A stretch of DNA of 64,000 nt from an uncultured Lachnospiraceae bacterium. Lineage in GTDB: Bacteria; Bacillota; Clostridia; Lachnospirales; Lachnospiraceae. Where the stretch lies: NCBI GenBank assembly GCA_910579935.1, contig CAJTVQ010000010.1, positions 36,070-100,069 of the forward strand. Direction: 5' to 3'. The notes beneath the pieces were generated by a model, which was not told the origin of the DNA, ran no database searches, and was given only the letters and a program-made list of their open reading frames with translations. Made by a program: the position numbers and the translations under genes. Below, piece by piece: positions 1-7,816 of the stretch; the first letter of the stretch is position 1, and each line of letters opens with the position of its first letter.

Positions 1-331
1 GAAGAAAATCCGCCTCTCCAAAAATAATGCGGCAGCTGGAAGTATCGATCGTCCGCTTTCTATACTCCCACGCATCCCGCACCCTCTGCTCCAAAAACTC
101 CTCCGTAATACGGTTTTCCTTTTTTCTGGATAATATGCGCACGGTAATTTTGGAATTTGTATTTATAAACCCGTATCCCATGAAATAACCGTCAAAATCA
201 TGAACCACAACGATATCACCGTTTTCAAAACAGCCTGAAACAGACGCTATCTCATTATCATAAACCCACATCCCCCCGGCTTTCAGCGTCCGTCCTTCAC
301 CCTTTTTCAATGTAACTGCCGCATCACTCAT
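1..331 (-). CDS. Class I SAM-dependent rRNA methyltransferase (RlmI/YwbD type), N-terminal part, cut by window edge
   Basis: Only the first 110 codons lie in the window. The start ATG is at 331, directly after the stop codon of the upstream gene, with AGGAGG about 8 bases before it. The visible N-terminus (MSDAAVTLKKGEGR, then GGMWVYDNEIASVSG) has the form of the PUA-like RNA-binding domain that opens RlmI-type 23S rRNA cytosine-C5 methyltransferases. It ends at a CRIIFGEADFL stretch, which in that family leads into the methyltransferase domain. The catalytic domain is outside the window, so activity is a family inference. It is probably co-transcribed with the repair gene before it. Confidence 0.75.
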   Translation of the reverse strand, partial: MSDAAVTLKKGEGRTLKAGGMWVYDNEIASVSGCFENGDIVVVHDFDGYFMGYGFINTNSKITVRILSRKKENRITEEFLEQRVRDAWEYRKRTIDTSSCRIIFGEADFL

Positions 332-1054
332 TTATAATCCTCCTGTCCGTTTCATTCCCCGTATTGTCTCCCTCTGCTGTGCCGTAATGCACCGGGATTC
401 CATGATCTTCTGCAGTGCTTTGTTATAGGTAAAACTATCCAGCCTGCTCTCCCCCAGATATCTCATTGTTTCCTCCGGATAACGGATATAGCACATGGAT
501 AACGCCCATGCCGCTGCCATCCTCACATAATACCCGTCATGCCGCACATGGTCGAATATGAAAAACAGCCGTTCCAGGTAGACATCGTCTATATAATAAT
601 TCAGTAGCAGCACCAACGCAAACCGAACCGTAAACTCCCTGTCGGAAAGCAGAAACTGCTCCAGCCATTCCCATACCTGTTCCCTGCACTTCACCGCATG
701 TTTATATCCGCTGCAGAAGCTGTCGCACACGGACCAGTTGTCTATCTTCGGCAGAAACCTCTCTGTATAAGAAAAAATATCGGATATATCTCCCTTCATA
801 TACCCGATAACCATTCCCTGCAACATTATTTCTTCAAATAATTCCTTTTCCGGTTCCCTGTCAAGCGCTTCTTCCAGATAACTGCCTCCCTCTTCCCTTG
901 CAATCTCCTTTGCCAGCTTCCTTAAGGCAGGCAGACGCACTCCTATATAATTTTTCACCTCCGGCAGAAGCCGCACCTGAAATTCTCTGTATGAACCATC
1001 TGCCATGGAAAGGATTTTTTCCCTGACATCCTCTAATCCGTACCCTGCTTTCAT
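332..1054 (-). CDS. DNA alkylation repair protein, AlkD-like HEAT-repeat glycosylase
   Basis: The 240-residue protein matches AlkD-type DNA glycosylases, which remove bulky or positively charged alkylated bases using a superhelix of HEAT-like repeats. Family-typical features are an early VRLPALRKLAKEI segment, WSVCDSFC in the middle and VRFALVLLLNYYIDD, followed by the VRMAAAWALS repeat. The length is normal for the family. The stop at 332 abuts the methyltransferase start at 331, so the two are probably one leftward transcript. A 23-bp gap separates it from the SGNH-like gene upstream, so that gene may belong to the same operon. The repair role is inferred from family membership. Confidence 0.85.
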   Translation of the reverse strand: MKAGYGLEDVREKILSMADGSYREFQVRLLPEVKNYIGVRLPALRKLAKEIAREEGGSYLEEALDREPEKELFEEIMLQGMVIGYMKGDISDIFSYTERFLPKIDNWSVCDSFCSGYKHAVKCREQVWEWLEQFLLSDREFTVRFALVLLLNYYIDDVYLERLFFIFDHVRHDGYYVRMAAAWALSMCYIRYPEETMRYLGESRLDSFTYNKALQKIMESRCITAQQRETIRGMKRTGGL

Positions 1055-1077
1055 AACTTTTTCTTTCTTCGGAATCT

Positions 1078-2427
1078 TTATTTGTTATCCAATGCCTCAT
1101 TGATATAACTTGCCACTTTTACTGCGCCAATGTTATTGATATTCGCATAATCCTTAAAACAGCTGTCCGGAAGCGATACATTCATCATATCTATCAGCTG
1201 TGCGTCATATTTCGGACAAAGGATCTTTAAAGCGGACAGCAATTCCTCATAATAACTCTTTTTCATATGTTCCTTATACCACTTTGTATACGGAGGAATA
1301 AAGAAAATGACTTTTATGCCTTTCATATTGCAGAAATGTACATATTCTTCCAAAAGCACCCGGTTCTGCAGCAGAATATCCGTATAGGGACGGCTGTATA
1401 AGGCGCTGATTTCACGTATATTATGCTCTGTCATTTCCTGTGTAAGAGCCGTGTCGTCGAAAACCGCATTTCCTCCGATCTCCGGTTTATAACCCATTTC
1501 TTTAAATACATCGAATAAAGACTCCAAATAGCCTGTCTCGAAATGTCTTCTTACTTTCGTCTGTTCCGTCTTATACAATTCGATCAGCTGTTCCGCGCCC
1601 TTGCAGTTATGCATCGTCTCTACGACCGGATAATACACCAGACAGCGGCGCCACTCCGCTTTTGATTTCGAAGTGTCATACCGCAGGGAATACGGTGTCA
1701 GACCGATAATGGCATATTCCAGACCAGGCATGGACTCATATGCCTGACAAAAAAGTTTAAAATCATAAAAAACATCCTGTGAACGGTTTGCCACGGAAAC
1801 AGCATTGATATGGAGCAGATCACTGCGTATGGCATTCCCCACATTCCTGCCGCCGGTCACGATCCCTTTTACCTCATCACCCGCTGATTTTTCCAAATTC
1901 ATCAACGTATCGTACACACTGGGAAAAACCACGTATTTATATTTCAGATAGTCCCACAGTTTGACCAGCTTCTCTTTATCTTCTATTTCCGAAATGCCAT
2001 AAATCTTTAACGGTTCATCACATAATATGTACAGATCAAATTCATCCAAATAATCCGGATTCACCGCACTCCAATTAAAGACAATATAATTTTTGGCGCG
2101 CATCTTGTTCTCTATTTCATCCGACAGCCAGTTATTGCCATATACGATACATTTCTTTCCTTTCCATCCCTGCTCCATGTTCAGCAGTTCTTTCAGGATC
2201 AGGTAATATCCCCCGATACATTCCTCGCTGATCTTCCTATCGAACAATTCCCTTTCAAAGGCTTTCATGACTGCCTTTAAAGATGCTTTTTTTTCTTTTG
2301 AAAGATTAACCAATCCTTCCGCATATTCCTCTATCTTTTCCAATTCCTCAATGCGGACATCCTTCTCCACATTTCTGTCCAAAATTGTATTCAATGATGT
2401 CTCTAATGCTAAAAACCTGTCTTCCAT
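1078..2427 (-). CDS. Uncharacterised protein with an SGNH-hydrolase-like C-terminal domain
   Basis: This 449-residue protein is not a named family to me. The first 60 or so residues are rich in E, K and L heptads (EELEKIEEYAEGLVNLSKEKK) and could form a coiled coil. Residues 90-165 look like a small alpha/beta domain (KKCIVYGNNW, FDLYILCDEP). From about residue 180 there is a segment of DltD/SGNH type: GGRNVGNAIRSDLLH, NRSQDVFYDF, IIGLTPYSLRYD, then IKVIFFIPPYTKWY and the closing DYANINNIGA block. In active SGNH enzymes the last block usually reads DxxHxN; here the histidine position holds Asn429. No signal peptide is visible. Possibly a surface-sugar or teichoic-acid modification protein, but function is not shown. 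Confidence 0.6.
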   Translation of the reverse strand: MEDRFLALETSLNTILDRNVEKDVRIEELEKIEEYAEGLVNLSKEKKASLKAVMKAFERELFDRKISEECIGGYYLILKELLNMEQGWKGKKCIVYGNNWLSDEIENKMRAKNYIVFNWSAVNPDYLDEFDLYILCDEPLKIYGISEIEDKEKLVKLWDYLKYKYVVFPSVYDTLMNLEKSAGDEVKGIVTGGRNVGNAIRSDLLHINAVSVANRSQDVFYDFKLFCQAYESMPGLEYAIIGLTPYSLRYDTSKSKAEWRRCLVYYPVVETMHNCKGAEQLIELYKTEQTKVRRHFETGYLESLFDVFKEMGYKPEIGGNAVFDDTALTQEMTEHNIREISALYSRPYTDILLQNRVLLEEYVHFCNMKGIKVIFFIPPYTKWYKEHMKKSYYEELLSALKILCPKYDAQLIDMMNVSLPDSCFKDYANINNIGAVKVASYINEALDNK

Positions 2428-2498
2428 CTCTTATGCCCTTCATAAATACTCTGATTTACATATATTAATATATAGTTTATCACAGTCTATCAACCGTT

Positions 2499-3836
2499 TC
2501 AATGCACTTTTTTAAAATAGCTGATGACCAGAATGACATCCGCTCCCGCCCATGCCAGTATCTCCGCATAGAAAATGCCTTCTTCCCCTATCAGAAGCGG
2601 AAGAAAAACAGCGGTTCCCGTCCTCATGACAAACTCCGCCACACCGGATACCATAGGCAGAACCGTATCGCCCATCCCCTGCAGGGCAGAACGGACCACA
2701 TGCAAAATATACAGAATAGGAAGAAATATGCTCATAATGGCCAGATAATGATATGCGATATCCATTGTCTTTTCCACCTCTTCCGGCCCGCCGGATATGA
2801 AACAGCCCAGTATCTGATGTCCGAATACCAGCATACAGGCTGCTATGACCGCCGAAGTCACCAGTGCAATACCCACAGCGGCCTGCATTCCTTTTTTGAT
2901 TCTGTCCCAGTAACCCGCTCCCAGATTCTGACCAACATAGGTAATCATCGCATAACCATAAGAAGTAGCCGCCACTTCCAATACACCGTACAGCTTGTTC
3001 GTCGCGGTAAATCCTGCGATAAAGATAACTCCGAACCCGTTAACCACTGACTGCACGATCATTCCTCCCACGGATATGATGGCATTTTGGAAAGCCATAG
3101 GCAGGCCGAGTAAAATCAGTTTCTTATCCAAATCCTTTTCAAAAGCATAGTCCTCCCTGCACAGGTCCAGGATTTCTATCCTGCGGATATGCGCATAACA
3201 ATATACACCGGAACTGAACTGTGCAATGACCGTAGCCGCCGCCGCTCCCGCAATTCCCCAGCCAAACAGCATAACAAAGACCAAATCCAGGGCAATATTG
3301 ATCATAGCAGCTACTATCATGGCATGAAGAGGCGTCTTCCCATCCCCCAGTGCACGCAGCACGGAAGCAAACAGGTTATAAGCCATCACCACAGGAATGC
3401 CGGCAAACATAATACGCAGGTACAGCAGCGACTGATCTATAATAGCCGCCGGAGTCTGCAGCAGACGCAGTACCGGCAGCACCATAAGTTCTCCGGAAAC
3501 CAAAAGAATAACTGCACTCACTACTGCCAGGATAATGGCATTGCCAACTACCTTCTTCAGTCTGAGGATATTACCGGCCCCAAATTCCTGCGCCATCAAA
3601 ATTGAAAATCCCTGTGCGAATCCCTGGATGATACCAAGCATCATCCAGTTCAGCCAGTCGGATGCCCCCAGCGCTGCCAGTGCATTCACGCCCAGTACCT
3701 GTCCCACCACCATCGTATCCACTACCGTATATAACTGCTGAAATACATTACCTATCATGAGGGGAAGCGCAAAAGAAAAAATCAGCTTTATAGGTTTTCC
3801 TTCTGTCATACTTTTAATATTTGCCGCCATTGTCAC
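2499..3836 (-). CDS. MATE family multidrug/metabolite efflux transporter
   Basis: This 445-residue integral membrane protein has the two-bundle, twelve-helix layout of MATE transporters. It opens with PIKLIFSFALPLMIGNVFQQLYTVVDTMVVGQ, a hallmark of the DinF/NorM/MepA group, and the second half starts at KLILLGLPMAFQNAI. Such proteins export cationic drugs or metabolites using Na+ or H+ gradients; the substrate cannot be read from sequence. The start may be GTG at 3836 (AAGG 5 bases upstream) or ATG at 3830. It has its own upstream gap of about 140 bp next to the tRNA gene, so it is probably transcribed alone or with the downstream SGNH-like gene. Confidence 0.9.
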   Translation of the reverse strand: MTMAANIKSMTEGKPIKLIFSFALPLMIGNVFQQLYTVVDTMVVGQVLGVNALAALGASDWLNWMMLGIIQGFAQGFSILMAQEFGAGNILRLKKVVGNAIILAVVSAVILLVSGELMVLPVLRLLQTPAAIIDQSLLYLRIMFAGIPVVMAYNLFASVLRALGDGKTPLHAMIVAAMINIALDLVFVMLFGWGIAGAAAATVIAQFSSGVYCYAHIRRIEILDLCREDYAFEKDLDKKLILLGLPMAFQNAIISVGGMIVQSVVNGFGVIFIAGFTATNKLYGVLEVAATSYGYAMITYVGQNLGAGYWDRIKKGMQAAVGIALVTSAVIAACMLVFGHQILGCFISGGPEEVEKTMDIAYHYLAIMSIFLPILYILHVVRSALQGMGDTVLPMVSGVAEFVMRTGTAVFLPLLIGEEGIFYAEILAWAGADVILVISYFKKVH

Positions 3837-3979
3837 ACCATCCTTTCCGTTTATAATCTCTCAAAAACCAGTCATGTAATCGAATTATATCAAATTCTTA
3901 AAAAAAGTACAGTATAAACATTGACAAATACATATAAAATATTGTATTATCTTATTTGTTGCAGAACACATCATGATAA

Positions 3980-4053
<74 letters not shown>

Positions 4054-4098
4054 CTGTTAATATTTCTTAACAGTTCCTAAGAGCAGAATATTCAGCTT

Positions 4099-4141
4099 AA
4101 AATAACCGCCGGAGTTTTTCAGACAGGGGCGGTTATTTTTT
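4099..4141. terminator. Bidirectional intrinsic terminator
   Basis: A 12-bp stem (AAAATAACCGCC with GGCGGTTATTTT) is flanked by A- and T-runs. It lies downstream of the tRNA on the plus strand and downstream of the DUF885 gene on the minus strand, so it can end both transcripts. Confidence 0.75.
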
Positions 4142-4195
4142 ATTATTCTGTAAACAAGTCCGATAATTCCAGCAATCAGCAATGATTGTCTGCCT

Positions 4196-5977
4196 CTATT
4201 TTTCTCCCAAATATTCCTCATCGAAATATTTCTCGATCACAGTAAACGGCGCCGGTCCCATATCCAGCAGGAATCTGTGAAATTCCAGTTCCTGAAATTT
4301 CTCTCCCAATTTTTCCTCCGCTTCTTTTCTCATATCCGCAATCTTCAAATATCCCAAATAGTATTTCATATAATTTCCGGGATTTCCTACAATCTGCTGA
4401 TAGATCTCCCCGACCAGTTCCCCGTCATCAATACCCATGATCTCGGATAAATAGTCCGCCGTAGTCTCCCTATCCCATCCATAATAATGAATATACAGAT
4501 CCAGCAATGCCGATATCCCCATATTAATGGATGAATTATAGGCCAGCACCCTGCCCGTTTCCGGAATAAGTCCGTTGTCAAATTCGTAGGAAAGATATTC
4601 CACATAAGTAGCCCACCCTTCAGAATAACTTGTATATTTCAGCAGATTTCTCAGATGGGATACCCCGCTCTCATGAAAATAAACATTCTGGTACAAATGT
4701 CCGGGATACCCTTCATGGGCAAGTACCGTATATAAATCACTGTCTTCATATTCTTCCGAACCGTTTATGTAGATCATATTATCCTCCGGACGGTCGATGG
4801 GCGGCGCCAGACAGGCAGCAGGGCTAAATGAGTCCTCTAAAGATTCCGGCACATACTTTAACCGGTATGGTGTCTGCGGTATTTCCGGAAATCTGTTCTT
4901 TATCTGCTCCTGCAGATCCGCCAATATATCATCCACATCGGATAAAGCAAATTCATAATCATCCAGTTCTTCCAAAACTTCCTCATTCTCCAGCGCCGTT
5001 TCCCGCATCATCTGCATTTCCCAGTTAATCCTCTTTAAAATCTGTTTCTCCAGCCGTTCCATATTCTTATAAGTGACGCCTGCCGTTGCACTTAGCAAAT
5101 ACTGGTAATACTCCCTGCCCTTCGGAAAATAATAAAGCCCTTCGTCATTTTTTCCCGTTCCTTTCAGTTCTCCGATACCTTCTACCAATGCCTCGTAAGC
5201 AGGAATGAAATCCTGTTCCATAATTTCCAAATGCCGCCTCTCAAAATCTTTTTTCTCCTCAGGCGTAATATCCTCCAAAGCATCCAGTTTCTCCGAAAAC
5301 ATGTCCGTCAGAAAACTCTCCTCAGGCTCCTCCAGATACCCCTCGCAGGATGCGATCACCTCATCCGCAGCAGCATCGGACATAAACAGCCCTTCCTCCG
5401 ATTTTTTCCTCTCATAATCCATGATCTCCCCATAATAAGCATCGATCTGGGAAAGCAGTTCCAAATAATCCTCCACATCCCGCTTATCATAGAACATATA
5501 GTCTGCAAACATCAGGGGAAGCTCTATCTGCTGCCCAATCGTCGGTTTCAGGGGTTCCGCATACAATTCAAATCCCTCGCTGCCCAGCTCCGTATTGAGA
5601 TAATAATCCAGTACCTCATAAGTAAGCTGCTGCTCCCTCGTCAGCAAGTCATAATCCATTCCTTCCAGCTCATTCTTAATCTCCCGTATCTCTTCCATAA
5701 TTTCATCTGTATCATCCACCGAATAGCCGCCCAGAGTCACCTCATAATCTTCTATTCCATACGCTTCCGGGTCTGCGATAAAGAAATGAAGACTCAGTGT
5801 ATCACTGGTAATCTCTTCCAAAAACAATTCCGCCGCCATATCGTCAAATTCCTGCTGTTCCCTCGCAGCCCTCTGCCTGTTCCAAGGCATATCGGCCGAA
5901 GAGCAGCCGGATAAAATAACACATCCCGCCAGCCACAAAGCCAGCACAGATTTCCCTGTCTTTCCTCTTTTGTCCAT
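4196..5977 (-). CDS. DUF885 family lipoprotein, putative zinc metallopeptidase
   Basis: The 593-residue protein starts with a lipoprotein signal peptide: basic MDKRGKTGK, a hydrophobic stretch, then lipobox LSGC with Cys at about residue 25. It should sit on the outer face of the membrane. The body matches the DUF885 family of Zn-dependent peptidases, including the signature AHEGYPGH near residue 420 (an HExxH-type zinc motif). Further conserved blocks are YSEGWATYVE after it and QQLTYEVLDYYL near the N-terminus. The length is standard. The substrate is unknown; peptide cleavage outside the cell is a family inference. It is monocistronic, with the tRNA-side terminator downstream and a terminator of the next operon upstream. 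Confidence 0.85.
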   Translation of the reverse strand: MDKRGKTGKSVLALWLAGCVILSGCSSADMPWNRQRAAREQQEFDDMAAELFLEEITSDTLSLHFFIADPEAYGIEDYEVTLGGYSVDDTDEIMEEIREIKNELEGMDYDLLTREQQLTYEVLDYYLNTELGSEGFELYAEPLKPTIGQQIELPLMFADYMFYDKRDVEDYLELLSQIDAYYGEIMDYERKKSEEGLFMSDAAADEVIASCEGYLEEPEESFLTDMFSEKLDALEDITPEEKKDFERRHLEIMEQDFIPAYEALVEGIGELKGTGKNDEGLYYFPKGREYYQYLLSATAGVTYKNMERLEKQILKRINWEMQMMRETALENEEVLEELDDYEFALSDVDDILADLQEQIKNRFPEIPQTPYRLKYVPESLEDSFSPAACLAPPIDRPEDNMIYINGSEEYEDSDLYTVLAHEGYPGHLYQNVYFHESGVSHLRNLLKYTSYSEGWATYVEYLSYEFDNGLIPETGRVLAYNSSINMGISALLDLYIHYYGWDRETTADYLSEIMGIDDGELVGEIYQQIVGNPGNYMKYYLGYLKIADMRKEAEEKLGEKFQELEFHRFLLDMGPAPFTVIEKYFDEEYLGEK

Positions 5978-6118
5978 ATCCTACCTGCCTTTCCAAAATC
6001 CAACCATTTCCAGCAAACTCTCATATATCAATTATATTTTACCACATCCCCGCCCATAATGCCACTATACCCGGTTATGCAGCCGTGCCCCTGTAAAACA
6101 AAAGCCAAAACAAAAACA

Positions 6119-6160
6119 GCACCCTGCGAAGGCGTTCCTATAAACGTCCCCGCAGGGTGC
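6119..6160 (-). terminator. Intrinsic terminator of the GH43 lipoprotein gene
   Basis: A perfect 10-bp stem, GCACCCTGCG with CGCAGGGTGC, lies 16 bases after the stop codon of the arabinanase gene. Read on the minus strand it is followed by TGTTTTTGTTTTGG, a T-rich tail. Confidence 0.75.
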
Positions 6161-6175
6161 ATTATTATATCGTTG

Positions 6176-7654
6176 CTAATTCAAGGTATCCAAAGCTGCC
6201 AGTCCGCTTCCCCACACGGCAACCCCTTCTTCCGACAATGTGGTAAATCCCATAACATACTTCAGGCCAAACTCATCATACTGCTTGCAGAACACTCCCT
6301 GATACACTTCCTCGCCCAAAGTGAGCGTCAGATGATTTCCTTCCGTCAATTCCCAACTTCCTTCATAAGCGCCTGTCACCTTTCCGTTGGATTCCAGCGT
6401 AATATCTACCGACTCCTTCAGTTTGGTCGTAATCTGACGTCCATGTTTTACCAGCTTATATGTGCCTTCCACATCCTTTTTTTCATACTGTCCGATCGTC
6501 TCGCCCACATAACGGTACGGCGCTATGACCGGCCAGCCCGCTTCGTTAAAGAACATCTGATGTACACGCACCTCGTGCTGTTCCCCTAATCCTTCGAAAC
6601 GTGTATGGAAAATAATGAAATATTTCCCCGTCTCCTCGTCATACAAAGTAGAATTGTGCCCCGGTGAAACCAATCCCCTTCTGTCCTCACCGTTTTCTCC
6701 TTCGTGCCAGGTCCACTTATAATTCCCCATCAGCTTCACGCCGTACTGCTCCGCTTTCCTGTCATCAAAATAAGTACCCGAATCACCCGCACATTCTATC
6801 ATATCCGTACCCGTGCTGTCATAATATGGCCCGTCCGGTGTCTTGGAGCGGCAGACACGGATATTATATGCACCGGTAGAATCCAGTCCTCCGAAGGAAA
6901 GGAACAGGTAGTAATATTCCGTTTCCGGATTATATTCCACAAACGCCGCTTCAATTCTTAAATGGTTTGCTCCCAGAATCTTCTTTCCATAACCGGACTC
7001 CAACGGCAGTCCCGTGGTCTTATCCAGTTCCAGAATATAAATTCCGCCCGAATAGGAACCGTACATCATCCAAAGCCGCCCTTCCGTATCATAAAAAATA
7101 CACGGGTCAACCACATTCGGATATACCGTGGCATCATATACATCCCCGTTCTCACTTGGCTCACTGCTCATACCGGAGCGGAGGAAAATTCCCAAGTCCT
7201 TATAAGGTCCTTCGATTTGATCCGCAACTGCCAGTCCCAGGCAGGATAACGGCGAACTGCCCTCGCAGGCACAATAATACATATAGAACTTTCCGTCCTC
7301 CAGCTGAAACACATCCGGCGCCCATAAAGTATTGCTCTGCGACCACTCAAACACATCCGGCATTTCATTAAACACATCGGGAATAATCGGATTCATCTTC
7401 CTTACGCCGTCCCCTATCATCTCCCAGTTCATCAAATCCGCAGACTTTGCACCTGCCAGATGAGAACCAAATATGTAATAGGTATCCTCATACTCCACAA
7501 TGGAAGGATCATGCACTGATACATTTTCGAACGAAATCACTACATCTTCCTTCGCTTTCAGCGGTATTTCCTTACTGCCGCATCCCGCCAGCATTCCGGT
7601 CACTGCTGCGGCTGCGGTCACTGTACTTACCGCCTTTTTACACCATCTGTTCAT
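6176..7654 (-). CDS. GH43 endo-arabinanase-like lipoprotein
   Basis: The 492-residue protein has a lipoprotein signal (MNRWCKK, hydrophobic segment, lipobox LAGC with Cys at about 25) and then a GH43 five-bladed propeller. The three acidic catalytic positions of GH43 are visible: Asp in HDPSIV near the N-terminus, Asp in VVDPCIFYD, and Glu in RIEAAFVEYN. The last 90 residues (EGTYKLVKHG to the end) form a beta-rich domain like the C-terminal domain of extracellular endo-1,5-alpha-L-arabinanases of Bacillus. Cleavage of arabinan at the cell surface is therefore likely. It is transcribed alone leftward, with a terminator after it and a candidate operator in front of it (7693-7719). It would supply oligosaccharides to the importer encoded at 12969-16323. 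Confidence 0.85.
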   Translation of the reverse strand: MNRWCKKAVSTVTAAAAVTGMLAGCGSKEIPLKAKEDVVISFENVSVHDPSIVEYEDTYYIFGSHLAGAKSADLMNWEMIGDGVRKMNPIIPDVFNEMPDVFEWSQSNTLWAPDVFQLEDGKFYMYYCACEGSSPLSCLGLAVADQIEGPYKDLGIFLRSGMSSEPSENGDVYDATVYPNVVDPCIFYDTEGRLWMMYGSYSGGIYILELDKTTGLPLESGYGKKILGANHLRIEAAFVEYNPETEYYYLFLSFGGLDSTGAYNIRVCRSKTPDGPYYDSTGTDMIECAGDSGTYFDDRKAEQYGVKLMGNYKWTWHEGENGEDRRGLVSPGHNSTLYDEETGKYFIIFHTRFEGLGEQHEVRVHQMFFNEAGWPVIAPYRYVGETIGQYEKKDVEGTYKLVKHGRQITTKLKESVDITLESNGKVTGAYEGSWELTEGNHLTLTLGEEVYQGVFCKQYDEFGLKYVMGFTTLSEEGVAVWGSGLAALDTLN

Positions 7655-7692
7655 TCCATTGCCCCCAATCTTATTTAATTTTTTGTAAATTA

Positions 7693-7719
7693 TTTTAGAT
7701 GTAATTAAATTATATAGAA
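7693..7719. promoter_or_regulatory. Candidate operator of the ArsR-like regulator, site A
   Basis: This block begins TTTTAGATGTAATTAAATTA and continues to TATAGAA. It closely resembles blocks upstream of the leftward GH51 operon (12625-12651) and of the ArsR-like gene (22096-22122). All share TTTAG, then AATTAA 4-5 bases later, then an AT run ending near CTATA or TATAG. The position, about 40-65 bases before the arabinanase start, suits an operator. Binding is inferred. Confidence 0.45.
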
Positions 7720-7816
7720 GATTAACGTGAAAAGCAACTACTAAATATCATTTGCTTACAAAAATACGTAGTGCATAAATCCATATGGCCGTTGCGTCCT
7801 TTTCCCCAAAATCTCT

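Noticed and set aside
3837..3979. Riboswitch in front of the MATE exporter
   Set aside because: MATE genes are sometimes guanidine-controlled, but I see no conserved riboswitch core in this AT-rich 140 bp.
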